7,688 bases of DNA from JADFUS01 sp964600025 (GCA_964600025.1 CAZRHJ010000062.1:1-7688), one strand, 5' to 3'; numbered from the stretch's first letter, positions 1 to 6,121 are shown. Numbers and translations are program-made. The notes: generated from the sequence alone by a model not told the origin.

Positions 1-53
1 CCGGGGACACAAGGATTTTCAGTCCTTTGCTCTACCAACTGAGCTATGGCACC
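1..53 (-). tRNA. tRNA-Phe (GAA), 5' portion, cut by window edge
   Basis: Read on the minus strand from base 53, the sequence gives a 7-base acceptor strand (GGTGCCA), T8 and A9, a D-arm with stem GCTC/GAGC and loop AGTTGGTA, and an anticodon arm with stem AAGGA/TCCTT. The anticodon loop CTGAAAA carries anticodon GAA at bases 20-18. The variable loop GTGTC and the first T-stem strand CCCGG then run to base 1. The T-loop, the second T-stem strand and the 3' acceptor strand lie outside the window. Anticodon GAA decodes phenylalanine codons. The gene diverges from nadE and has its own promoter in the gap. Confidence 0.95.
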
Positions 54-74
54 ATATTTCTCTCATTTGCTTTG

Positions 75-106
75 CAAAGGTAGGACAAAATATTTAATAA
101 TCCAAA
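75..106 (-). promoter_or_regulatory. Bacteroidetes-type promoter for tRNA-Phe
   Basis: On the minus strand TTTG (bases 106-103) is followed after 20 bases by TACCTTTG (bases 82-75). This fits the known Bacteroidetes sigma factor consensus of TTTG near -33 and TAnnTTTG near -7. Transcription would start a few bases further on, roughly 10-15 bases before the mature tRNA 5' end at base 53. The start site itself is inferred. Confidence 0.75.
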
Positions 107-110
107 TTTA

Positions 111-142
111 TTTGCTTTTTTTTTAATAAAAAACTACCTTTG
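111..142 (+). promoter_or_regulatory. Bacteroidetes-type promoter for nadE
   Basis: TTTG at 111-114 is followed after 20 bases by TACCTTTG at 135-142, matching the Bacteroidetes -33/-7 consensus. The -7 octamer and the spacer length are the same as in the divergent tRNA-Phe promoter, and the two -33 boxes are only 4 bases apart. Transcription would start near base 149, giving a leader of about 65 bases before the nadE ATG at 216. An inverted repeat (145-177) lies on the presumed start site. Confidence 0.75.
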
Positions 143-144
143 AT

Positions 145-177
145 GTGTATTAATTGATTTTATATGAATTAATACGC
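145..177. promoter_or_regulatory. Inverted repeat at the presumed nadE transcription start
   Basis: GTATTAATT (147-155) and AATTAATAC (167-175) form a perfect 9-base inverted repeat around an 11-base spacer. The repeat extends to 11 pairs if one G-U pair (146 with 176) and G145-C177 are included. It begins just downstream of the -7 box, so it could be an operator or a hairpin at the 5' end of the nadE mRNA. I do not recognise it as the site of a particular regulator. It is AT-rich, so some symmetry by chance is possible. Confidence 0.45.
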
Positions 178-215
178 TGAAAATCAACCGATAATAAATT
201 TTAAAAAATTTGATT

Positions 216-1838
216 ATGAAAATAGCAATTTCACAAATCAATCCTATTTTGGGGGATATTAATGCCAATAAAGAAAAAATAATTGAACAAATATCTATCG
301 CTAAATCAAATGAAGCAGATTTGATTGTGTTTGGAGAAATGGCTATTTGCGGTATGCCTACCTATGATTTGGCTTCTTATGAGGGTTTTGTGGAGGATTC
401 TTTGTATGCAGTTTCTGAAATTTCGGAGTATGTACAGGGAATTGATGTACTTATTGGCACTCCTACTCAAAATGAAACAGATGTTTTTAACACGATACTT
501 CATATTTCGGAAAGAGAGATTGTTGGGGAGTATTCAAAGGCAATGATTACTTCTCGTGATGAGATTATGAATTATTCTGGTGTAGAAAGCGAGTTTTTTC
601 CAGAAGGAGAATTGTTAGAAAATATTTTAACTGTCAAAGGACGTAAAGTGTTTTTGGCAATAGGTGGAGATATTGAATATATAGACCAGTTGGATATATT
701 TAACGGAAGAACATATTTTGAGGCGATTGTAAACCCAACCGCAATAAGATATTATCACTATGTGAATTTTGAGCAAACAAAGATTTTACAACAATTAGCA
801 CAAAAAGTTAATGTACCTATTGTCAGTGCAAACCTTGTAGGAGGCAATACAGATATAGTATATTATGGAGGTTCGACTGTTGTGAGCAACAATGGCTCAG
901 TAATAGCAAAAGCAAAATCTTTTGAGGAAGATATGCTTGTTGTAGAAACCGAAGATGTTGAAACTTTTGGTAACTTAGGAAACAAAAAAACTACTCCAAA
1001 GATTAAATCAAAAGAGACTTACAACGCTTTGATTTTGGCAATCAAAGACTATTTTGCAAAAAATGGTTTCAAAAAAGCTTGTTTGGGACTTTCAGGCGGT
1101 GTTGATTCGGCTTTGGTAGCCGTTTTGGCAGTAGATGCACTTGGCAAGGAGAATGTAGATGTGCTATTAATGCCATCGCAATACTCGTCAGAGCACTCGG
1201 TAAATGATGCTTTGAAACTTGCAGAAAACCTTGGTATTAAGCACAAAACAATCGCTATTGAACCAATTTATAAACAGTATATGCAAAGTCTAAATCCAAT
1301 ATTTGGGGATTTACCTTTCTCTGTTGCAGAAGAAAACCTACAATCGAGAATTCGTGGAGGACTGTTGATGGCTTACTCAAATAAATTTGGAAATATTGTT
1401 TTGAATACCACGAACAAATGCGAGGCAGCTATGGGATATGGCACACTATATGGAGATACTAACGGTGCATTGTCTTTGCTTGGAGATTTGTACAAAAACG
1501 AGATTTACGATTTATGCAGATTGATAAACAATGATTCGGAGCGTATTCCTCAAAACATTATCGACAAAGCTCCTTCGGCAGAATTACGTCCAGACCAAAA
1601 AGACAGCGATTCACTACCAGAATACGAGATTTTAGACAAACTACTATATTCTATGATTGAGGACTGTATGAGCAACGAAGTTCTGTTTGAGCAAGGATTT
1701 GACAAAGACACAGTACTAAAAGTCCGCAGACTTTTGAAAATAAATGAGTACAAACGTTTCCAAATTCCACCAGTAATTAGACTTTCAAAAATTGTTTTGG
1801 GTAGAGATATTGTTATGCCTTTGACAAACAAATATTAA
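216..1838 (+). CDS. nadE: NAD synthetase with nitrilase-like glutaminase domain lacking its cysteine
   Basis: NadE makes NAD from deamido-NAD with ATP, the last step of cytoplasmic NAD biosynthesis. I start it at ATG 216 (MKIAISQINPILGD, 540 residues); a TTG six bases upstream is possible but less likely. Residues 1 to about 248 are a nitrilase-type domain that would release ammonia from glutamine. Residues from about 265 to the end are the synthetase, with ATP-binding SGGVDS (293-298), YGD in a TLYGD motif (about 410-413) and PSAELRPDQKDSDSLP (453-468). In the nitrilase half, Glu41 (FGEM) and Lys108 (YSKAM) align with the usual triad, but the cysteine of the usual ICED motif is Gly150 (AIGGD). 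Glutamine use is therefore doubtful, and the enzyme may take free ammonia. The synthetase motif usually written TTGNKSE reads NTTNKCE. It has its own promoter and terminator. The family assignment is certain; loss of glutaminase activity is inferred. Confidence 0.96.
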   Translation: MKIAISQINPILGDINANKEKIIEQISIAKSNEADLIVFGEMAICGMPTYDLASYEGFVEDSLYAVSEISEYVQGIDVLIGTPTQNETDVFNTILHISEREIVGEYSKAMITSRDEIMNYSGVESEFFPEGELLENILTVKGRKVFLAIGGDIEYIDQLDIFNGRTYFEAIVNPTAIRYYHYVNFEQTKILQQLAQKVNVPIVSANLVGGNTDIVYYGGSTVVSNNGSVIAKAKSFEEDMLVVETEDVETFGNLGNKKTTPKIKSKETYNALILAIKDYFAKNGFKKACLGLSGGVDSALVAVLAVDALGKENVDVLLMPSQYSSEHSVNDALKLAENLGIKHKTIAIEPIYKQYMQSLNPIFGDLPFSVAEENLQSRIRGGLLMAYSNKFGNIVLNTTNKCEAAMGYGTLYGDTNGALSLLGDLYKNEIYDLCRLINNDSERIPQNIIDKAPSAELRPDQKDSDSLPEYEILDKLLYSMIEDCMSNEVLFEQGFDKDTVLKVRRLLKINEYKRFQIPPVIRLSKIVLGRDIVMPLTNKY

Positions 1839-1872
1839 GATGTAGCACCGTACACTAACAACAAAACCACAC

Positions 1873-1907
1873 AAAAAAGGTTGATGAAATTATCATCAAC
1901 CTTTTTT
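1873..1907. terminator. Bidirectional intrinsic terminator between nadE and elbB
   Basis: A perfect 15-base-pair hairpin pairs 1873-1887 with 1893-1907 around a 5-base loop. The core is GGTTGATGA/TCATCAACC, flanked by six A on the left and six T on the right. The A and T runs let it act in both directions, which suits the convergent nadE (plus) and elbB (minus) genes. Confidence 0.9.
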
Positions 1908-1949
1908 AGTATTTTAGCAAATAATCATTAGAAAATTTACTTAAATTCC

Positions 1950-2609
1950 CTAAATATTATCAATCTTAGCAACCATATTCTCAGCTCCTTGTGCTATTTG
2001 AGCAATATTCGAATCGCCGTACATATAACAAGGGGTACTAACAACTTTGTTTTGAGCGTCCAAAAGAGCTTCATCTCTGCCAATCACAACTACTTTTGCT
2101 CCAAATTTATTTTCAACATCTTGTGCCATAGGATTTTCTGGTCCAAAAGTAAGAGTAACACCATAACTTCCCAATATTTTTGAAATCAAAACTGGCGATA
2201 TGCACATTGCTCCGATTGGCTTTTTGTTTTTGTGAAAATCCAAAATTATTCTTTCCATTTCTGGCAGAACTTTAAAATCCAATCCGTCAAATGCAAGAGT
2301 AAAAAGATTTTTTGCTGCACCAAAACCTCCCGGCAATACCAGTGCATCAAAATCATTTACATTCAATTCTTCCAAAGGCTTAATATCGCCACGAGCTATA
2401 CGTGCTGCCTCAACCATAACATTACGTTGTTCGGTCATTTCCTCATCTGTAATATGATTTACAACGTGTTTTTGATTAATATTTGGGGCAAATATTTGAT
2501 AAGTATTACCCGCTTTTGATATAGCTATCAAAGCCGACACCGATTCGTGTATTTCTGCACCATCTTTTGCACCGCAACCAGATAGCACAACTGCATATTT
2601 TTTGTTCAT
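1950..2609 (-). CDS. elbB: ElbB-like DJ-1/PfpI superfamily protein (glyoxalase-like)
   Basis: This is a 219-residue member of the ElbB branch of the DJ-1/PfpI, class I glutamine amidotransferase-like superfamily. The E. coli relative is linked to isoprenoid biosynthesis and has reported glyoxalase activity; the physiological role is unsettled. Visible landmarks are SGCGAKDGAEIHE near the N-terminus (10-22), TEQRNVMVEAARIARG (59-74), LPGGFGAAKNL (92-102) and the nucleophile elbow GAMCISP (133-139) with Cys136 as the presumed active cysteine. Length is normal for the family. It begins 21 bases after the stop of the glycosyltransferase gene on the same strand and is probably cotranscribed with it. 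Like most genes here it has no Shine-Dalgarno. It ends toward the bidirectional terminator at 1873-1907. Confidence 0.93.
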   Translation of the reverse strand: MNKKYAVVLSGCGAKDGAEIHESVSALIAISKAGNTYQIFAPNINQKHVVNHITDEEMTEQRNVMVEAARIARGDIKPLEELNVNDFDALVLPGGFGAAKNLFTLAFDGLDFKVLPEMERIILDFHKNKKPIGAMCISPVLISKILGSYGVTLTFGPENPMAQDVENKFGAKVVVIGRDEALLDAQNKVVSTPCYMYGDSNIAQIAQGAENMVAKIDNI

Positions 2610-2630
2610 AATATAATAGTGTTTTGTACT

Positions 2631-3605
2631 TTAAAAAAATGTAGTATTATAACTTGCATCTTCGGGTTTTCGGAGGATTAATCTGTTATAAACTCCATAC
2701 AAAAATCCCAAACCATAGCCAAGTATCTGAATAAAAGACATTTCTATGGATAGAATGGCAATATTCACATTATTGTATTTATTGAGAGAATCCACAAACC
2801 ACAAAGCTGCAACAAGCAGTAAAGGGTATAGTGTGAGAGTCAAAAGACAAAGAATTGTAAACAAAACAAATGCAGCTGGAAGACAATGCACTATTTTCAA
2901 TGTTTTTTTGTGCCTCATACTCAAATTAATACGAGCTACACCAGAGAAAAACACTTGTTTGAAAAAACTTTTTCTATCAGTCCTTCTTTTGTGATACACA
3001 AAAGCATCTTCGATAAATGCAGTTTTGAAACCATAAGCTATTGCTCTGTAACTAAAATCAATATCTTCGCCAAAACGCAATTTACTAAATCCCCCAGTTG
3101 TTTCAAATACACTACGAGTTATTCCCATATTGAAACTACGAGGGAAAAATTTATCCATCTTTTTGCCCTTTGTTCCTCTAATTCCTCCCGTAGTAAAAAA
3201 CGAAGTCATAGCATAACTTATTGCCTTTTGAATTTCTGAAAAATTCTCCATTGCAGTATCTGCCCCACCAAAAACATCTATTTGGTTCTGAGATAAATAA
3301 TCATCAACTTTGTTTAAATAATCTTTGGGGATAATTGTATCCGAATCCAAAAATATAATCCAATTTGCTGAACTGTGTTCTGCCCCTTTATTTCGTGCTA
3401 ATCCCGGGCCAGTATTGTTTTGGGAGATGTATTTTATGCTAAGTTTTTGCGAATAGCGTTCAGCTATTGGTTTGGACGAAACTTTTGAACCATCTTCAAC
3501 AATAACAACCTCAAAGTCCTTATGCTCTAAATGACAAAGACTTTCGAGTAATTCGTCCATCTCGTGAGGACGATTATATACAGGAATAACTAACGAATAA
3601 AACAT
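2631..3605 (-). CDS. Family 2 glycosyltransferase, membrane anchored
   Basis: This 324-residue protein has a GT-A fold glycosyltransferase family 2 domain at residues 1 to about 230. It would transfer a sugar from a nucleotide-sugar donor onto an unidentified acceptor, probably at the cytoplasmic face of the membrane. The start SLVIPVYNRPHEMDELLESL is typical of the family. VIVEDGS (34-40) binds the nucleotide, LDSDT (86-90) is the metal-binding DXD motif, and GEDIDFSYR (179-187) holds the ED/R acceptor-side motif. Residues 241-272 are strongly hydrophobic and 280-306 form a second hydrophobic stretch, suggesting two or more membrane segments; a basic tail follows. It is the first gene of a likely two-gene unit with elbB. 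Sugar and pathway cannot be told from sequence; cell-envelope polysaccharide or glycolipid synthesis is the usual role. Confidence 0.92.
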   Translation of the reverse strand: MFYSLVIPVYNRPHEMDELLESLCHLEHKDFEVVIVEDGSKVSSKPIAERYSQKLSIKYISQNNTGPGLARNKGAEHSSANWIIFLDSDTIIPKDYLNKVDDYLSQNQIDVFGGADTAMENFSEIQKAISYAMTSFFTTGGIRGTKGKKMDKFFPRSFNMGITRSVFETTGGFSKLRFGEDIDFSYRAIAYGFKTAFIEDAFVYHKRRTDRKSFFKQVFFSGVARINLSMRHKKTLKIVHCLPAAFVLFTILCLLTLTLYPLLLVAALWFVDSLNKYNNVNIAILSIEMSFIQILGYGLGFLYGVYNRLILRKPEDASYNTTFF

Positions 3606-3654
3606 ATTTTATTAAATTATACTTTTTGCCCTTAACAAAATGCGATTTAACTCG

Positions 3655-3724
3655 CAAATTTAAAAACTCATAGCACAAAAAACTGTTATATCTTGGGCAG
3701 TGTTAATATTTTAGCACAAATATA
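3655..3724 (-). promoter_or_regulatory. Candidate minus-strand promoter boxes upstream of the glycosyltransferase
   Basis: Two octamers match the Bacteroidetes -7 consensus TAnnTTTG on the minus strand: TAAATTTG (3662-3655) and TATATTTG (3724-3717). Neither has a clear TTTG box 19-21 bases upstream, so both are weak calls. The 9-base word TTTGTGCTA occurs twice in this region on the minus strand (3720-3712 and 3679-3671), 41 bases apart. A 5-base-pair hairpin, TGCGA/TCGCA with a 6-base loop, overlaps the nearer octamer. Confidence 0.3.
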
Positions 3725-3745
3725 GGTCTTTTTATTCTTTTTTTG

Positions 3746-3753
3746 TATTTTTG
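3746..3753 (+). promoter_or_regulatory. Candidate -7 box for the UbiD-family gene
   Basis: TATTTTTG fits TAnnTTTG and lies 23 bases before the ATG at 3777, which would leave a leader of roughly 15-20 bases. I see no TTTG at the expected -33 distance, only T-rich sequence, so the call rests on one box. Confidence 0.4.
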
Positions 3754-3776
3754 TTTCATAAAAATAATTAAGTACT

Positions 3777-5636
3777 ATGAAAAATTTACAGGATTTTGTC
3801 GATTTATTGGAAAAAAATGACGAATTGATTAGAGTGAAGGATTTTGTGAGCATAAACCTGCAAATGGCAGAAATAAACGACCGTATGGTAAAAAACGGTG
3901 GTAAAGCTCTGCTTTTTGAGAATAACGAGACAAAATTTCCTGTACTTTTGAATATGTTTGGCAGCGACAAGCGTATATCTATGGCTTTGAGAGTTGGGCA
4001 GTTGGAGGATTTAACCCAACGAATAGACGATTTATTTAAAGATGCTACTTCGCCCAAACTCACACTTAGCGACAAACTCAAAATGTTGCCTCTACTTAAA
4101 GACGTTTCGCAATGGTTGCCAAAAAACATTTCGGGCAAAGGAGAATGTCAGCAAACCATAATAACGGGGACAGATATCAATCTGTATGATTTGCCAATTC
4201 TTAAATCTGCTCCCTATGATGCAGCAGCTTTTATTACATTTCCACTTGTAAACAGCATAAACCCCGAAAACTCTTCGAGAAATGTGGGTATGTATCGTAT
4301 GCAAGTAATTGATAAAAACACAACTGCTATGCATTGGCATAAACATAAGACTGGGGAAGTACATTACGAGAAATACAAGTCAATATCAAAGCCGATGCCT
4401 ATTGCTGTATGTTTGGGAGGCGACCCTGCATATACATACTCTGCAACAGCTCCACTGCCAGAGGGAATTGATGAATATATTTTGTCTGGATTTATTCGAC
4501 GCAAACCAGTAAAATTGGTCAAATGTATTACAAACGATTTGAGAGTTCCGAGTGATTGTGATTTTGTGATTGAGGGATATGTTGATACGGCAGAAGCAAA
4601 AATTATTGAAGGTCCATTTGGCGACCACACTGGATTTTATTCTTTGCAAGACAAATACCCTTTGTTCCATATTACTTGTATCACACACCGCAAAGATGCA
4701 ATTTATCCTGCGACCGTAGTTGGGATACCTCCACAAGAAGATGCGTATATAGGCAAAGCAACCGAAAGAATATTTTTGTCGCCAATCAAGGCAGTTATGC
4801 AACCTGAGATTACAGATATGTTTTTGCCATTCGAGGGAGTTGCCCACAACATTGCTGTAATGAATATCAACAAGAGATATATAGGACAAGCTCTGAAAGT
4901 TGCAAGTGGTATGTGGGGGGCTGGTCAGATGATGTTCAATAAGTTTGCTATTGTGGTGTCCGAACCAAAAGCGAAATTGACAGACTACAATATATACAAA
5001 GAAGCATTAAGGGATATTGATTTGAAAGAGTCATTAATATTCTCACGTGGACCTCTGGACGTATTAGACCATAATGCACCTATATGTGGCTATGGGGGCA
5101 AACTGTGCATTGATTTGAGCAAACGTCTGGAAGGAGAAACATCTGTTCAAAGAAAAATATCCCTACCAAAAGAAATAAGTCTAACAGAGGGACTAACAGC
5201 AGTGGACAGTTCTTTGGCACAGAAAGGTTGGAGTGTGATATTTGTAAGTGCTGAGCGTTCAAATAGCAAATTGGACGCAACAATAAAAACATTTTTTGAG
5301 AAAAACTCAATTAAAGGAATAAACTTTGTAATTGTGCTTGATAGCGAACATAATTTCAAAGATTTATCTACTTTGGTGTGGATTGCAGCCAACAACATAG
5401 ACCCAGTACGTGATAGTATAGTAGAAAAAGAATATGTTATCTTTGACGCTCGAAGCAAATTTGAACACAATTCAAATTTCTCTCGCCCGTGGCCAAACAT
5501 AGTCTTGCAAGACGAAAATACAGTTAGAGAAATAGACCAAAAATGGGAAACACTTGGCTTGGGGGAATTTATAAAATCACCAAGTTTGAAATACAAACAT
5601 TTAGAATTTAGCAAAAGTGCAGAAGTTGAGAAATAA
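3777..5636 (+). CDS. UbiD-family (menaquinone biosynthesis-type) decarboxylase
   Basis: This 619-residue cytoplasmic enzyme belongs to the UbiD family, which reversibly decarboxylates aromatic or unsaturated acids using prenylated FMN made by UbiX. Bacteroidota homologues of this length are usually annotated as menaquinone biosynthesis decarboxylase; the true substrate is not established. The catalytic triad is visible as Arg174 (NVGMYRMQ), Glu278 and Asp283 (IEGPFGDHTGFY), the order expected for the family. MHWHKHKTG (185-193) and AVCLGGDPA (210-218) belong to the cofactor and metal-binding region. The C-terminal third (about 500-619) is the usual oligomerisation domain, so the protein looks complete. 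The start MKNLQDFVDLLEKNDELIRV is typical. No UbiX partner is in the window. Its 3' end overlaps the likely start of a truncated reading frame. Confidence 0.95.
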   Translation: MKNLQDFVDLLEKNDELIRVKDFVSINLQMAEINDRMVKNGGKALLFENNETKFPVLLNMFGSDKRISMALRVGQLEDLTQRIDDLFKDATSPKLTLSDKLKMLPLLKDVSQWLPKNISGKGECQQTIITGTDINLYDLPILKSAPYDAAAFITFPLVNSINPENSSRNVGMYRMQVIDKNTTAMHWHKHKTGEVHYEKYKSISKPMPIAVCLGGDPAYTYSATAPLPEGIDEYILSGFIRRKPVKLVKCITNDLRVPSDCDFVIEGYVDTAEAKIIEGPFGDHTGFYSLQDKYPLFHITCITHRKDAIYPATVVGIPPQEDAYIGKATERIFLSPIKAVMQPEITDMFLPFEGVAHNIAVMNINKRYIGQALKVASGMWGAGQMMFNKFAIVVSEPKAKLTDYNIYKEALRDIDLKESLIFSRGPLDVLDHNAPICGYGGKLCIDLSKRLEGETSVQRKISLPKEISLTEGLTAVDSSLAQKGWSVIFVSAERSNSKLDATIKTFFEKNSIKGINFVIVLDSEHNFKDLSTLVWIAANNIDPVRDSIVEKEYVIFDARSKFEHNSNFSRPWPNIVLQDENTVREIDQKWETLGLGEFIKSPSLKYKHLEFSKSAEVEK

Positions 5637-5754
5637 TTTTGATAGGGTATTTCCGTTTTCTAAACAACAAGCAAGAGCAATAATACTGCTAATTGCTGTG
5701 ATTTTATTGATTATTATGATACTAAGACATATCTTTTATAGTACTGTCCGCTAA
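5626..5754 (+). pseudogene. Truncated single-pass membrane protein remnant, possibly helix-hairpin-helix (ComEA-like) N-terminus
   Basis: A short frame runs from TTG 5626 (or GTG 5617) to TAA 5754, giving about 42 residues and overlapping the end of the decarboxylase gene. It reads FDRVFPFSKQQARAI followed by a strongly hydrophobic stretch of about 15 residues and then RHIFYSTVR. A short 'F-x-FSK-x-Q' segment leading straight into one membrane helix resembles, from memory, the start of Bacteroidota helix-hairpin-helix proteins related to ComEA. The frame stops at the left edge of the repeat element (from about 5743), whose bases supply the last few codons and the stop. I found no continuation on the far side. 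It is best read as a gene cut by the element with its 3' part lost. A real small membrane protein is possible, but there is no ATG and no clear ribosome site. Confidence 0.4.
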
Positions 5755-5872
5755 AAATAAAACTCGCCTATCTTGTCTATTTCACCGATGCTCTGCTTCA
5801 CGTACGCCAGTACGCTACGTTATATATGCAAAATAGCCTAAGAGATCCGAGTTTATTAGAAACTTGGACAAT
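5743..5872. mobile_element. Imperfect-palindromic repeat element (MITE-like), about 130 bp
   Basis: The two ends are related as inverted repeats. The left end has TGTCC (5745-5749), then AATAAAACTCG (5756-5766) and CTATTT (5777-5782). The right end, read in reverse complement, has TGTCC (5870-5866), AATAAACTCG (5857-5848) and CTATTT (5836-5831). The centre holds a small hairpin, CGTAC/GTACG with loop GCCA (5801-5814), and a direct repeat of GTACGC. It has no room for a transposase, and I see no target-site duplication. A matching end at 7666-7688 supports a dispersed repeat. It could be a MITE, a REP-like element or the remnant of an insertion sequence; exact borders are uncertain. Confidence 0.6.
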
Positions 5873-5905
5873 TTCAGAAAGGTAAAAATCTTTTATTAAA
5901 AATAT

Positions 5906-5936
5906 TTTGTAATTTAAAAAAAGAGACTTATCTTTG
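5906..5936 (+). promoter_or_regulatory. Strong Bacteroidetes-type promoter for rpsU-xerC-hpf
   Basis: TTTG (5906-5909), a 19-base spacer and TATCTTTG (5929-5936) match the Bacteroidetes consensus. Transcription would begin a few bases after 5936, leaving a leader of about 180 bases before the rpsU ATG at 6122. The promoter lies just downstream of the repeat element, so the element did not separate it from rpsU. Confidence 0.8.
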
Positions 5937-5940
5937 TGGC

Positions 5941-6121
5941 TCAAATTATTATGAGTTTAACTAAAAGGAGATTGTTGCATATATCATAGCATAATAATTT
6001 GAACTCGGATAAAATTGAGAAATGCTACAACGAGTCATAAAAAATGTAACACTCTCACAAAAACAAAAATAATTTAATAACAAAACTGTCTTTGTGAAAA
6101 GACAAAAAATAATTTACGACT
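5941..6121 (+). promoter_or_regulatory. Structured 5' leader of rpsU
   Basis: Bases 5941-5953 (TCAAATTATTATG) pair perfectly with 5990-6002, a 13-pair stem that starts at about the presumed RNA 5' end. The 36-base loop contains AAAAGGAGA (5963-5971), a Shine-Dalgarno-like run. A 12-codon frame (MSLTKRRLLHIS) starts at the ATG closing the left arm (5951) and stops at TAG 5987-5989, directly before the right arm. Further down, ACTCG (6003-6007) can pair with CGAGT (6031-6035), and TGAGA (6016-6020) with TCTCA (6053-6057). GTCTTT/AAAGAC (6088-6103, loop GTGA) forms a small hairpin 18 bases before rpsU. There is no known family match I can name. Together with the pseudogene and repeat element, this accounts for the 485-base gap between the decarboxylase and rpsU. 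Confidence 0.5.

Noticed and set aside
210..215. TTG start for nadE six bases upstream of the ATG
   Set aside because: The ATG at 216 gives the usual family N-terminus (MKIAISQ), and neither start has a ribosome site to favour TTG.
3686..5614. Several minus-strand open frames of 65-167 codons opposite the decarboxylase gene
   Set aside because: They overlap a clearly conserved gene, show low-complexity and cysteine-rich composition typical of antisense frames, and have no recognisable domains.
5941..6003. Possible dif site near the xerC gene (ATTATTATGAGTTTAAC and the arms around it)
   Set aside because: Part of it loosely resembles the XerD arm of known dif sites, but the full 28-base arrangement of two arms around a 6-base centre is not present. 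The symmetry is better described as a long-loop hairpin in the rpsU leader.
6001..6010. Third copy of the repeat-element end (AACTCGGAT at 6002-6010)
   Set aside because: Only 9 bases match and the flanks do not align with the element, so this can be chance.
6022..6072. A 16-codon frame (MLQRVIKNVTLSQKQK) in the rpsU leader
   Set aside because: It has no ribosome site, a composition expected by chance in A-rich sequence, and no relation to the surrounding structures.
6087..6094. Second promoter directly before rpsU (TGTCTTTG)
   Set aside because: It departs from TAnnTTTG at an important position and has no TTTG at the -33 distance. The upstream promoter at 5906-5936 is far better.
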